DNA of 64,000 bases from Kribbella sandramycini (GCF_013131805.1 NZ_JABJRC010000009.1:1-64000); one strand, 5' to 3'; positions 23,094 to 31,728 are shown, numbered from the stretch's first letter. The notes: generated by a model from the letters alone, not told the origin. Translations and numbers: made by a program.

Positions 23094-23918
23094 ATGGTGT
23101 CCCCGCGCACGGTCATCGAGGCTTTCCTGCCGAGCCGCGGTGACATCGCGCTGGAGCTGGTCTACGACACCGCGAACGCGGCCGGGATCGCCGACCAGCC
23201 GATCCGGCTGGCGTTGCGCCGGATGGTCGCGGCCGGGGAGGTCGTCCAGAGCGGTCGAGGTCGGCAGGCGACGGCTGCGCTGACCGCGGTCGGCCGCGAG
23301 CGCCTCGATCAGGACCGGCTCGCCGTCCGGTTGGCCTTCACACAGGATCAAGGCCTCGATCCCTGGGACGGGCGCTGGCGACTGCTCGCGGTCAGCGCGC
23401 CGGAGTCCGAGCGGGCGATCCGCGATGGTCTTCGCCGTACGCTCGTCGAGGCAGGCGCGGCCCTCGTCTCGACCGGCCTGTACGTGAGCCCACACGACTT
23501 GGCGATCGTCCTCGACAGCAGCGAGTATCTCGTCCACGCCGAGGCGACCGACCTCGACGTCCGTGGCGTCACCGACCCGCAGGCCATCGCCGAGCTGCTC
23601 TGGCCCGCCGCACCGACCATTGCGGCGTACGACGCCATCGATGACGCCATCCGGCAGACCGGCCCCCCGCTCGTCCGGCAGCTCCACCTGGCCGAGGCGC
23701 TGGAGCACGCGCTGCGCCCCGACCCGCTCCTGCCGCCAGAGCTGCGCGCCAGCCCTTGGCCGCCCGCTGTGGTGCGCCGCCGCTGGTACGACGCCTGGAT
23801 GGCGCTCACCGAACAACTCCCGGAGGAGCTGCTCTACCGCGGCTGGCTCAGCTGGCCCACCAGTTGTCCAGGTGCGTGGCAATGGCCGCAGGCCGTCCCT
23901 GCTCGGCCACCCGGTTGA
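23094..23918 (+). CDS. PaaX-family transcriptional regulator
   Basis: A 274-residue protein matching the PaaX layout: an N-terminal winged helix (about residues 1-75, with IRLALRRMVAAGEVVQSGRGRQA), a central domain starting WDGRWRLLAVSAPE, and a helical C-terminal domain. PaaX repressors of phenylacetate degradation bind CoA esters, but no phenylacetate genes are here, so the ligand is unknown. The 3' end overlaps the convergent LanC-like gene by 71 bp, which is unusually long for this window. It may regulate the divergent membrane-anchored hydrolase. Confidence 0.85.
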   Translation: MVSPRTVIEAFLPSRGDIALELVYDTANAAGIADQPIRLALRRMVAAGEVVQSGRGRQATAALTAVGRERLDQDRLAVRLAFTQDQGLDPWDGRWRLLAVSAPESERAIRDGLRRTLVEAGAALVSTGLYVSPHDLAIVLDSSEYLVHAEATDLDVRGVTDPQAIAELLWPAAPTIAAYDAIDDAIRQTGPPLVRQLHLAEALEHALRPDPLLPPELRASPWPPAVVRRRWYDAWMALTEQLPEELLYRGWLSWPTSCPGAWQWPQAVPARPPG

Positions 23919-25137
23919 TCCGGAACAGCAGCGCCGCGATCCCGGCCGCGCCCTGCATCCAGCCGACGCCGGGCGGCAGCAGCGGCTCCTCGTTCTTGTG
24001 CTCGATGAAACGCCAGTACGCCGTACTGCCGTCGCGGTGCGCGTGATCGACGAGGGTGTCGGCCAGCTGCTTGGCGAAGGCCAGATCCTGCGGCGCGCCG
24101 TCCCGTTGGTAGGCCGTCAGGAAGGCGTCGGCCACGCCGGCCGTGCCGCAGCAGCGGCCGTCGTTGTCCCAGAAGCCGGGGTGCAGCCGCTCGGGGAGGC
24201 CGGAGTTCCGGACGGCGTCCAGACAGCGCTCTCGCCAGGTCGCGGGCGACTCACCGGCCACCTGGTCGGCACCGGCGTACTGGAGCGCGGAGAACAGCAG
24301 ACTGGTCCCAGCGCCGCCGTGGCACCAGTTGAACGTGAACTCGTCGCCGTGCCGCTCCTCCCAAGGGATCACCCGGGCGACGCGGAAGCCCTTGCCGTCG
24401 TTGATGCCGAGGCTGATCAGGTGCTCAGCACCCTGGCGGCCGGTCTCGACCAGCTCGGGGCGGTCGAGCTCGGCGCCCGCCAGCGCGAGGACGGCCGCGA
24501 TCCCGGCCAGGCCGTGAGAGAAGTTCGGCATCTGGTACGCCGATGCCTGGCGCAGGTAGCGGCGCGGGACGAACAGCCAGTTCGGCCCGGGCTCCTGCTC
24601 GGCCAGCAGCAACTCGACAGCCCGCTCGGCCAGCGGCTGGGCCGGGATGCCGTGGCGGAGCGCCCAGAGCGCGCCCAGCAGCGCGGCGCCCGTCCCCAGC
24701 GTCAGATCGTTGGTGACTGCGCCGGGGGCGTAGACGGTCTCGTCCTCGAGGAACGTTTCGTGCCAACCGGCCGGGGTGATCAGCTCCCAGGCGCGCTCGA
24801 TCGCCGCCGCCGAGCCGGGCTCGCCGAGCGCGGTGAGGATCCCGATCGAGCTGACCAGCCCGTCGAAGAACGTGATCGACGACTCGACCGGGATCGAGCG
24901 CCGGACCCGGTCGGCGATCCCGGCCGCGAGCTCCTGCTCGGACGCCGTCCAGGGGCGGCTGAGCTTGATCTCGGCCAGCGTGTAGGCGAGCCCGCCGACA
25001 CCGCTGTGCATCCCGGTCACGAACTGCTCGGGTTTCGGGCCGTCGCCGGACTCCGGGATCCAGGGGCCGGTGTCGTCCCACCGGACCTGGCCGAGCACCC
25101 ATGACCAGGCGGCCTCGCCGAGCGCGCCGTACGTCAT
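23848..25137 (-). CDS. LanC-like (lanthionine cyclase family) protein
   Basis: A 429-residue alpha-barrel protein of the LanC/LanC-like family. The zinc ligands are visible: Cys272 in NWCHGGAG and Cys329-Cys330 in GRCCGTAG, where classical cyclases have Cys-His-Gly. Repeated GLAGI/GVGGL/GAAGI turns mark the seven helical hairpins. The start at 25137 overlaps the stop of the small upstream gene (ATGA). There is no LanB, LanM or precursor peptide nearby, so it is probably a stand-alone LanC-like enzyme, perhaps acting on a dehydroamino acid or thiol adduct; this is inference. Confidence 0.85.
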   Translation of the reverse strand: MTYGALGEAAWSWVLGQVRWDDTGPWIPESGDGPKPEQFVTGMHSGVGGLAYTLAEIKLSRPWTASEQELAAGIADRVRRSIPVESSITFFDGLVSSIGILTALGEPGSAAAIERAWELITPAGWHETFLEDETVYAPGAVTNDLTLGTGAALLGALWALRHGIPAQPLAERAVELLLAEQEPGPNWLFVPRRYLRQASAYQMPNFSHGLAGIAAVLALAGAELDRPELVETGRQGAEHLISLGINDGKGFRVARVIPWEERHGDEFTFNWCHGGAGTSLLFSALQYAGADQVAGESPATWRERCLDAVRNSGLPERLHPGFWDNDGRCCGTAGVADAFLTAYQRDGAPQDLAFAKQLADTLVDHAHRDGSTAYWRFIEHKNEEPLLPPGVGWMQGAAGIAALLFRINRVAEQGRPAAIATHLDNWWAS

Positions 25138-25652
25138 GGCTTGGCGTTGCGGAGCCGGATACCGCTCCATTCGAGGGTGCTGGCGACGACCTGGTCCCAG
25201 AAGTCGTGCAGCCGGTTCAGGACGCGGAGCTGGATGCCCGCCGCGTCGTGCAGCGCGAACAGGTCGCCGACCCGCTCGGCCGGCCCGAGCGGGCGGACCG
25301 CGGAGGTGGCGACGAAGGCGGCGTCATGGAGCTCGAACTCCGCGGCGGGCAGCCGATAGGCGTACAACTCGACCGAGCGCATCGCCTCCAGCCAGCCGTA
25401 CTCGACGGCGTGCACCCGGGTGCCGCCGCCGGCGCCGATGATGCGGGCCTGGTCGTCAGGGGTGGTCGAGGGGCCGACCCACGCCATCGCGCGGGGGCAC
25501 TGCCTCGGGAACCAGTAGCCCGGGGCGCGGTCGTGGCCGACGGCCCAGACGTACGGCGTGATCCGGCCGGCCGTCTTGGCGACGTACGGCCGGAAGAGCT
25601 CGATCGTCGGATCTTCGGAGAAGTGCAGGACCTCTCCGGGGGCGGGACGCAT
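25134..25652 (-). CDS. Conserved small protein (DUF6886-like) coupled to LanC-like gene
   Basis: A 172-residue soluble protein beginning MRPAPGEVLHFSEDPTIELF, with conserved-looking YVWAVGHDRAPGYWFPRQCPRAMAW near residues 34-58. I recall this pattern from an uncharacterised conserved family (DUF6886-like), but assign it tentatively. No signal peptide is visible. The gene leads a two-gene operon, overlapping the LanC-like gene by ATGA, so the two products may act together. The catalytic role, if any, is unknown; a Cys-Pro motif is the only obvious reactive feature. Confidence 0.7.
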   Translation of the reverse strand: MRPAPGEVLHFSEDPTIELFRPYVAKTAGRITPYVWAVGHDRAPGYWFPRQCPRAMAWVGPSTTPDDQARIIGAGGGTRVHAVEYGWLEAMRSVELYAYRLPAAEFELHDAAFVATSAVRPLGPAERVGDLFALHDAAGIQLRVLNRLHDFWDQVVASTLEWSGIRLRNAKP

Positions 25653-25701
25653 GCCGAAGATCCTAGTACCGCGGCCGCGCGGGATCAGCCCGAATTCGGG
25701 A

Positions 25702-26589
25702 TCAGGGGTTCAGGCCGCAGTGGTTGCGCAGCCAGGACATCGGGTTGATCGGGTCGCCGTTACCGGGCCGCACCTCGAAGTGCAGGTGGTTACCGGTCGA
25801 GTTACCGGTCGAGCCGACCTCGCCGACCTTGTCACCGGCCATCAGCACGTCGCCGACCGAGACGGCGAACTGGCTCATGTGGTTGTACCAGGTGACGGTG
25901 CCGTCGGCGTGCCGGACCTGGACCTGACGGCCGTAGGAGCCGGCCCAGTCGGCGAAGATCACGACGCCGCGCATCACGGTGCCGATCCGGGTACCGCCCG
26001 GGGCGGCGAAGTCGAGGCCGGTGTGGTTGCGGGCCCAGCGATCGCCGCCCTGACCGAAGGTCGCGGTGATGTGGTAGCCGGACAGCATCATCTCGCAGCG
26101 GTTCAGCGACTCGCGGAGCTTCTTCTCCTCGGCCTTCTTGGCCGCGGCCAGCGCGACGGCGCGCTTGGCGGTCTGGTTGTTGCTCGCGTTCAGCTTCGCG
26201 GCGCGGGCCTTGGCCAGCGCGGCGGCGGCCGCCTGCTTCTTGGTGGTCTCGGCCCCGGCCGTCGTCAGGTCGCTGCGCGAGTGGTCGCGGGTGGCGAGCT
26301 GGCGGGCCTGGATGCGGGCAGTGGTGATACCGGACAGCGACCCGTTGTCCAGGCTGAGCGCGGCGAGGTTCACCGCGGTGTTCGCCTGGGTCGGCGCGGT
26401 CAGGGCGCTGTGGCTGAAGCCGACAGCTCCTGCTGCCGCAGCCAGGGCTGCGGTCAAACCGACGATCTGGGTACTGCTGGGGGTATTACGCCGGGCAACA
26501 CGATGCTTTGCACTGTGACGTCCTGCGCCGGTCTTGCGCGCAGCGTTGCCGGGCGTGACGCGGTTACCCGCGGCACGGTGCTGGGACAC
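25702..26589 (-). CDS. Secreted M23 metallopeptidase (cell-wall endopeptidase)
   Basis: A 295-residue exported protein. An Arg-rich N-terminus and one hydrophobic helix (about residues 44-62) act as signal or anchor. An Ala/Lys-rich region, probably coiled coil (about 110-165), precedes a C-terminal LytM/M23 domain. Zinc ligands are in NHTGLDF and HLHFEV. It would cleave peptidoglycan cross-links during growth or division. The GTG at 26589 has GAAAGG upstream. The 233 bp upstream form a long leader with a small CCGGG...CCCGG hairpin; I could not match it to a known riboswitch. Confidence 0.9.
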   Translation of the reverse strand: MSQHRAAGNRVTPGNAARKTGAGRHSAKHRVARRNTPSSTQIVGLTAALAAAAGAVGFSHSALTAPTQANTAVNLAALSLDNGSLSGITTARIQARQLATRDHSRSDLTTAGAETTKKQAAAAALAKARAAKLNASNNQTAKRAVALAAAKKAEEKKLRESLNRCEMMLSGYHITATFGQGGDRWARNHTGLDFAAPGGTRIGTVMRGVVIFADWAGSYGRQVQVRHADGTVTWYNHMSQFAVSVGDVLMAGDKVGEVGSTGNSTGNHLHFEVRPGNGDPINPMSWLRNHCGLNP

Positions 26590-26822
26590 AACGTGGCCTT
26601 TCGGTCACAGGGGAGGGGCTTTGACCATCCTCGCCGGGGGTTTATTCCCGGTGAGAACTCATGCACCATAACGGAACAGTCACGGGGCCACAAACCCATC
26701 CGGCACATTTCACCCGCCAGCTTCACGAAACTTTTGCATGCGCCGCTGCACGTGCATCAGCCCGATGAGCACAAAGATCCTGCCCAGTCAGGCAACTGGT
26801 CTGGTGTCGACGGGGTGGCCGG

Positions 26823-27674
26823 TCAGGCGGATTGCTGCTCGTCGTCCAGGTGGGCGAGCGCTCCGGTGATCTGGTGGACGACGTCGCCGTCGAACGGCAG
26901 GGACAGGTGTCCGACGCCGTTCACCCGGATGTTGGTCGCGCTCAGGTCGGGGTGCCGGATCCGGGCCCGCCGCTGCGGCACGATCAGCTGGTCGACGTCG
27001 GAGTAGAACGCGATGAACCTGGTCCGGACCTCCGGGGCCGGCTCGTCCAGCTCGGCCATCAGGTCGCTGTTCGGGCGCAGCTGCTTGACCAGTGGCCAGG
27101 GCAGCAGCCGGGCCGCGACCGTGCCCTGGTGCGGGGTGCCGAGCGAGACGCAGGTGTGGACGCGCTCGTGGCCGCCCAGCCGCTGGATGTAGTACCGCGC
27201 GATCAGCCCGCCGAGGCTGTGGCCGACCACATGGATCTGGTCCGACCCCGAGGCCTCGCAGATCGCCTCGATCTCGGCGCCCATCCGCTCCGCCGTCCGC
27301 CGGACGTCGAGGGTCAGCGGCGAGTAGGAGAACGTGTGGATGCTGCTGAACCCGCGCCGGGCCAGCTGGCGGCGCATCAGCGCGAAGATCGTGTGGTTGT
27401 CGATGATCCCGTGTGCGAGCAGGATCGGCGTCCCGGCTGCGACCACGTCGTTGACCAACAGGCTGCGCTGCGCGGGCGTGAGGCCGGTCAGCGAGAGCCG
27501 CTCGGTGCGCGATCCGGTGCTGCCGAGCAGGCCGAGCGGATACATCGCGAGATGGGTGGTCATCCAGCCGAGCTCGACCGCCGCGCCCTGCAGCACCCGG
27601 GGTGACATCGCTGAGCGGGCGCCGTACGCGAGGCCGTCCAGCGCGCCGCGGACCTCTTCCTGCCAGGAACCCAT
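26823..27674 (-). CDS. Alpha/beta hydrolase, triacylglycerol lipase-like
   Basis: A 283-residue lipase-type hydrolase. Motifs: LLAHGIIDNH (oxyanion), nucleophile elbow VVGHSLGGLIARYY (about residue 150), Asp in FYSDVDQLIVP and His in GVGHLSLPFD. The ATG at 27674 is preferred because GAGGAGG lies 8 nt upstream; the longer frame adds 17 unsupported codons. No signal peptide is evident, so it may act on intracellular lipids or esters. It is divergent from the B12-binding protein gene and monocistronic. Confidence 0.85.
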   Translation of the reverse strand: MGSWQEEVRGALDGLAYGARSAMSPRVLQGAAVELGWMTTHLAMYPLGLLGSTGSRTERLSLTGLTPAQRSLLVNDVVAAGTPILLAHGIIDNHTIFALMRRQLARRGFSSIHTFSYSPLTLDVRRTAERMGAEIEAICEASGSDQIHVVGHSLGGLIARYYIQRLGGHERVHTCVSLGTPHQGTVAARLLPWPLVKQLRPNSDLMAELDEPAPEVRTRFIAFYSDVDQLIVPQRRARIRHPDLSATNIRVNGVGHLSLPFDGDVVHQITGALAHLDDEQQSA

Positions 27675-27796
27675 GGGCGGCGCCTCCTCAGAACCAGTCC
27701 CCCCGGTGGTCCGATCTCTTCTCACGGTAACCGGTTCCCACTTCGCGTGGCGGGGAACACACCTTCCCGTGTCTTATCCGTGAGATTGCGACCGGT

Positions 27797-27802
27797 TAAC
27801 CT
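27797..27802 (+). promoter_or_regulatory. -10 hexamer TAACCT before B12-binding protein gene
   Basis: TAACCT is followed by GCGAGC and the ATG at 27809; there is no Shine-Dalgarno. It fits the leaderless pattern seen elsewhere in the window. Confidence 0.45.
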
Positions 27803-27808
27803 GCGAGC

Positions 27809-28228
27809 ATGCCTTCTGCCAACCCGTTGCGGGTCGTCGTCGCCAAGCCCGGCCTGGACGGCCACGACCGCGGCGCGAAGGTGGTCGCCCGGGCCCTGCG
27901 GGACGCCGGGATGGAGGTCATCTACACCGGCCTGCACCAGACTCCCGAGCAGATCGTCGAGACGGCGATCGCCGAGGACGCCGACGCGATCGGCCTGTCC
28001 GTCCTGTCCGGCGCGCACATGACGCTGTTCAAGCGCGTCCGCGAGCTGCTCGCCGAGCGCGAGGCCGAGGACATCGTGGTCTTCGGCGGCGGCATCATCC
28101 CGGACGCCGACCTGCAGCCGCTGGCCGAGCTCGGCGTGCACAAGATCTTCACTCCCGGCGCGACCACCACCGAGATCGTCGAGTGGGTCCGCGGCAACGT
28201 TGGGGACGCGTCCGCCTCCCCTGCGTGA
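27809..28228 (+). CDS. Stand-alone cobalamin-binding domain protein (mutase small-subunit type)
   Basis: A 139-residue protein consisting only of the B12-binding Rossmann domain of methylmalonyl-CoA-mutase-type enzymes. It has the base-off ligand motif DGHDRG (about residues 19-24), SVLSGAH and the FGGGIIP turn. It starts RVVVAKPGLDGHDRGAKVVA, as in mutase C-terminal domains. A separate large (substrate) subunit must be encoded elsewhere, as for two-subunit isobutyryl- or ethylmalonyl-CoA-type mutases. It has no operon partner here. The family role is carbon-skeleton rearrangement; which mutase it serves is unknown. Confidence 0.9.
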   Translation: MPSANPLRVVVAKPGLDGHDRGAKVVARALRDAGMEVIYTGLHQTPEQIVETAIAEDADAIGLSVLSGAHMTLFKRVRELLAEREAEDIVVFGGGIIPDADLQPLAELGVHKIFTPGATTTEIVEWVRGNVGDASASPA

Positions 28229-28237
28229 GGTTACTAA

Positions 28238-28250
28238 TCGGTAATACCGA
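28238..28250 (+). promoter_or_regulatory. Palindrome upstream of second sugar ABC operon
   Basis: TCGGTA-A-TACCGA is a perfect 6-bp inverted repeat in the 242-bp gap before the binding-protein gene. It is in an AT-rich patch unlike its surroundings. It could be an operator for the ABC operon, but lies 220 nt from the start codon. Confidence 0.35.
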
Positions 28251-28470
28251 ATCGTTAAGAAACACCCGGTTGTGCGGGCTTCCGAATCGCGGTCGCATAC
28301 AGCCATGCGGTACGTCCGGAACGGCGATCGCCGGCGGCGGGTGAGTTGCTCAGACCAGGTCACCCCCCTCGTCGGTTACTGTCCGGGCAGGTGGCGTGAC
28401 AGTGCGGTGGGGGTCTGCACGCCGCCCGCGCAGGGACGATGCGATTCCCATCGGGAGAGGGCAGGTAACG

Positions 28471-29790
28471 ATGAGGTTTGAACGATCACATACCCGCAAG
28501 GCGGTCGCTCTGACCGTGGCGAGCAGCCTGGTGTTGTTCGCGGCGGCGTGTGGCAGTGGAGACGACGGGAGCGGCGGCAGCGGCGGTTCGTCCGGGGGTG
28601 CGCTCGAGGGCCGGGGCCCGATCAAGTTCGCCACTGGTAAGGACACCTCCGGCAACCTGAAGAACCAGGTGGACGCGTGGAACGCGCAGCACGCGGACGA
28701 GAAGGTGGAGATCACCGAGCTGCCCGAGTCCGCGGACCAGCAGCGCAACCAGATGATCTCGAACGCCCAGATCAAGTCGACCGAGTTCAGCGTGCTGAAC
28801 CTGGACGTCGTCTGGACCGCCGAGTTCGCCGCGAACCGCTGGATCACCGAGCTGCCCGAGGACCAGTTCCCGGACCTCGGCAAGTTGCTCCCGTCAACGG
28901 TCGAGACCGGTAAGTACCGCGACAAGCTGTACGCCGTCCCGGTGACGTCGGACGGCGGGCTGCTGTACTACCGCAAGGACCTGCTGGACAAGGCCGGGGT
29001 CAAGGCGCCGACCACGTGGGCCGAGATGAAGGACGCCTGCGCCAAGGTCAAGGCGTTGCCGGAGGCAAAGGCCGCCAGCTGCTACGCGGGCCAGTTCGAG
29101 AAGTACGAAGGCCTGACGGTGAACTTCTCCGAGGCGATCAACGGCGCCGGCGGCGTCGTCGTCGGTGACGACGGCAAGCCGAACGTCGACACCCCGGAGG
29201 CCCTCGAGGGGCTGAACTTCCTGGTCGACGGTTTCAAGTCCGGTGAGATCCCGAAGGCTGCCATCACCTACCAGGAGGAGCCGGGCCGCCGCGCCTTCCA
29301 GGAGGGCAACCTGATCTTCCACCGCAACTGGCCGTACGTGTACGCGCTGGCCAACAAGACCGACGGCTCGTCGAAGATCGCCGGCAAGTTCGGCGTCGCG
29401 CCGCTGCCCGGTCTGAAGGGCCCGGGCGTCTCGACGCTGGGCGGTCACAACTACGCCATCTCCGCGTTCACCCCGAACAAGGCGACCGCGGCCGACTTCA
29501 TCAAGTTCATGTCCAGCGAGGAGCGCCAGAAGGCGAACGTCGAGAAGACCTCGCAGGCGCCGACCTGGGCGTCGCTGTACGACGACCCGGAGCTGAACAA
29601 GCAGTTCCCGTACCTGGCCCCGCTGAAGGCCTCGATCGGATCCGCGAAGTCGCGGCCGCAGGTGGTCAAGTACGGCGATGTCACGACCGCGATCCAGGAG
29701 GCGGCGTACGGCGCCCTGAACGGCACCACACCGCCGAAGGACGCGCTGGCCGGGCTGCAGACCAAGCTGAGCACGCTCATCACGCAGTGA
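28471..29790 (+). CDS. Extracellular sugar-binding lipoprotein of second ABC importer
   Basis: A 439-residue family 1 solute-binding protein. The signal peptide ends in a lipobox FAAAC (about residue 27), followed by a Gly/Ser-rich linker (GSGDDGSGGSGGSSGG). The mature part has GRRAFQEGNLIFHRNWPYVY and GGHNYAISAF, typical of trehalose/maltose-type binders. The ATG at 28471 has an AGG-containing site upstream (GGCAGGTAACG); the longer frame is rejected because the signal peptide starts here. It heads an operon with two permeases. The ATPase is not local, so a shared MsiK-type ATPase is likely. Confidence 0.92.
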   Translation: MRFERSHTRKAVALTVASSLVLFAAACGSGDDGSGGSGGSSGGALEGRGPIKFATGKDTSGNLKNQVDAWNAQHADEKVEITELPESADQQRNQMISNAQIKSTEFSVLNLDVVWTAEFAANRWITELPEDQFPDLGKLLPSTVETGKYRDKLYAVPVTSDGGLLYYRKDLLDKAGVKAPTTWAEMKDACAKVKALPEAKAASCYAGQFEKYEGLTVNFSEAINGAGGVVVGDDGKPNVDTPEALEGLNFLVDGFKSGEIPKAAITYQEEPGRRAFQEGNLIFHRNWPYVYALANKTDGSSKIAGKFGVAPLPGLKGPGVSTLGGHNYAISAFTPNKATAADFIKFMSSEERQKANVEKTSQAPTWASLYDDPELNKQFPYLAPLKASIGSAKSRPQVVKYGDVTTAIQEAAYGALNGTTPPKDALAGLQTKLSTLITQ

Positions 29791-29797
29791 CCCGAAT

Positions 29798-29868
29798 GCC
29801 GGGGCCGGTGCGCAGTGCAACGCTGTGCGCCGGCCCCGGCGTCGTCACCGCCCACTGGCAGTGGGCGG
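29798..29868 (+). terminator. Two intercistronic stem-loops between binding-protein and permease genes
   Basis: The first (29798-29840) is a GC-rich stem of about 18 bp with G-U pairs (GCCGGGGCCGG...CCGGCCCCGGC). The second (29848-29868) is CCGCCCACT-GGC-AGTGGGCGG. A strong ribosome-binding site (GAAGGAGG) for the permease follows. Such structures commonly stabilise the 5' message or partly terminate, so that binding protein is made in excess over permeases. Confidence 0.7.
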
Positions 29869-29887
29869 AGAGAGAAGGAGGCAAGAG

Positions 29888-30871
29888 GTGAGTCAATCCG
29901 CCTCGGCTGTTGAGCCGCCGCCCTCGAAGGTCCGGCGTACGTCGTTCAACGAGGGCACCGGCCGGCTGGCTGCGTTACTGCTGTCACCGACCCTGATCGT
30001 GCTGGTCCTGGTCGTCGTCTACCCGATCATCTCGGCGCTACGCGAGTCGCTGTACACCAGCGGCGGGATCGGCGACGACGGGTTCGTCGTCGAAGGCACC
30101 CAGTTCGTCGGGCTGGACAACTTCGCCGCGATCTTCTCCGGCGAGACCGGCGAGCGGTTTTGGAACGCGTTCTACAACACCACGTTCTTCACCGTCACCT
30201 GTGTCGTCCTGGAGACGCTGCTCGGTGTGCTGATGGCCCTGGTGATGCACAAGGCGTTCAAGGGCCGGTCCATCGTCCGGGCCAGCATCCTGGTCCCCTG
30301 GGCGATCCCGACCGTCGTGTCCGCGCTGCTGTGGAAGTGGATCTTCCAGGCCGACGGCGTCGCGAACGCCGTCCTCGGCACCCAGGTGCTGTGGTCCACC
30401 GAGGGCTGGCAGTCGGTGCTGTCGGTCATCATCGCCGACACCTGGAAGACGGCGCCGTTCATCGGCCTGCTGGTGCTGGCGGGTCTGCAGACCATCCCCG
30501 ACGAGGTCTACGAGGCAGCGAAGGTGGACGGCGCGAGCCCGTGGAAGACCTTCACCCGGATCACGCTGCCGCTGGTGAAGCCGGCGCTGCTGGTCGCGGT
30601 GCTGTTCCGCATCCTCGACACGCTGCGCATCTTCGACCTGCCGTACGTGCTGGTCGGGCCGAACAAGGAATCCGTCGAGACGCTGTCGATCCTGGCGTTC
30701 CTCGAAGCCAACCAGACCAGGTACGGGCCGGCGGCGGCGTACGCGACGTTGCTGTTCGTGTACGTCGCGGTCGTCGCCTACGCGTTCGTGAAACTGCTCG
30801 GCGCCGACGTCATCGGTGAGGCCCGCCAGACGGGTAAGAAGGCCGGTCGCCGCAAGAAGGGTGGTGCGTGA
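29888..30871 (+). CDS. Sugar ABC transporter permease, MalF type
   Basis: A 327-residue permease with about six membrane helices (first near residues 36-58, LLLSPTLIVLVLVVVYPII). The EAA loop is YEAAKVDGASPWKTFTRITL near residue 215. The GTG at 29888 is fixed by GAAGGAGG 7-8 nt upstream; the longer frame lies inside the stem-loop region. The Lys/Arg-rich C-terminus ends GKKAGRRKKGGA. It pairs with the next permease, whose ATG overlaps its stop. Confidence 0.92.
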   Translation: MSQSASAVEPPPSKVRRTSFNEGTGRLAALLLSPTLIVLVLVVVYPIISALRESLYTSGGIGDDGFVVEGTQFVGLDNFAAIFSGETGERFWNAFYNTTFFTVTCVVLETLLGVLMALVMHKAFKGRSIVRASILVPWAIPTVVSALLWKWIFQADGVANAVLGTQVLWSTEGWQSVLSVIIADTWKTAPFIGLLVLAGLQTIPDEVYEAAKVDGASPWKTFTRITLPLVKPALLVAVLFRILDTLRIFDLPYVLVGPNKESVETLSILAFLEANQTRYGPAAAYATLLFVYVAVVAYAFVKLLGADVIGEARQTGKKAGRRKKGGA

Positions 30872-31728
30872 TGGCTGGTCGGATCGATGTGAAGGCCGCC
30901 GAGGCGCCGTGGTACCGGCGGTGGTTGCCGTTGCTCGGCGTCGGGCTGATCGTGTTGTACTGCCTGCTGCCGTTCTACTGGATGATCGTGTCGGCGCTGC
31001 GCCGGCCGAGTGACCAGTTCGACAACTCGATCGTTCCGAAGGTCTGGTCGGTCGACAACTTCAAGGACGTGTTCCAGGCCGGCACCGGCTTCGGCCGGGG
31101 TCTGCTGAACAGCCTGATCGTGGCCGGCACGGTGACGATCCTGACGCTGATCGTCGGCATGGTCGCGGCGTACACCTTGGCCCGGCTGGAGTTCCGGTTC
31201 AAGAACGCCGTCCTGGCGATCATCATCACCACCTCGATGTTCCCCGGTATTTCGCTGGTGATCCCGCTGAAGAAGCTGTTCAGCGATATCGAGTGGATCA
31301 ACACCTACCAGGCGATGATCGTGCCCAGCCTGTCGTTCGCGCTGCCGCTGGCGGTCTGGAACCTGACCGCGTTCTTCCGGCAGATGCCGCGGGAGCTGGA
31401 GCAGGCGGCGATGGTCGACGGGTGTACGCCGGCGCAGGCGTTCCGCAAGGTGATCCTGCCGCTGGCCGCGCCCGGTGTGTTCACCACGGCGATCATCACG
31501 TTCATCGCGGCCTGGAACGAGTTCCTGATCGCGGTCTCGATGGTGAACCGCAAGGACATCCAGACCGCGAACGTCGTGATCGCGGCCTTCACCGGGACAT
31601 CGGGTCGCGACCAACCGTTCGGCAGCCAGATGGCGGCCGGTGTGGTCGTCACGATCCCGCTGGTGATCGCGGTGCTGATCTTCCAGCGCCGGATCGTCGC
31701 CGGTCTGACCGCGGGCGGCGTCAAGTAG
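30871..31728 (+). CDS. Sugar ABC transporter permease, MalG type
   Basis: A 285-residue permease with six helices (first near residues 21-43). The EAA loop is EQAAMVDGCTPAQAFRKVILP near residue 175. The ATG overlaps the upstream TGA (TGATG), with AGAAGG before it. It completes the binding protein-permease-permease operon. The substrate is unknown; the trehalose/maltose-like binding protein suggests an alpha-glucoside, and a (broken) GH13 glucosidase gene lies 3 kb away, though in another transcript. The 3' end overlaps the convergent MFS gene by 8 bp. Confidence 0.92.
   Translation: MAGRIDVKAAEAPWYRRWLPLLGVGLIVLYCLLPFYWMIVSALRRPSDQFDNSIVPKVWSVDNFKDVFQAGTGFGRGLLNSLIVAGTVTILTLIVGMVAAYTLARLEFRFKNAVLAIIITTSMFPGISLVIPLKKLFSDIEWINTYQAMIVPSLSFALPLAVWNLTAFFRQMPRELEQAAMVDGCTPAQAFRKVILPLAAPGVFTTAIITFIAAWNEFLIAVSMVNRKDIQTANVVIAAFTGTSGRDQPFGSQMAAGVVVTIPLVIAVLIFQRRIVAGLTAGGVK

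Noticed and set aside
26590..26822. Possible c-di-AMP (ydaO) riboswitch before the M23 peptidase
   Set aside because: Such riboswitches often precede cell-wall peptidases in actinobacteria, but I could not find the conserved core bases; only a small CCGGG/CCCGG hairpin is present.
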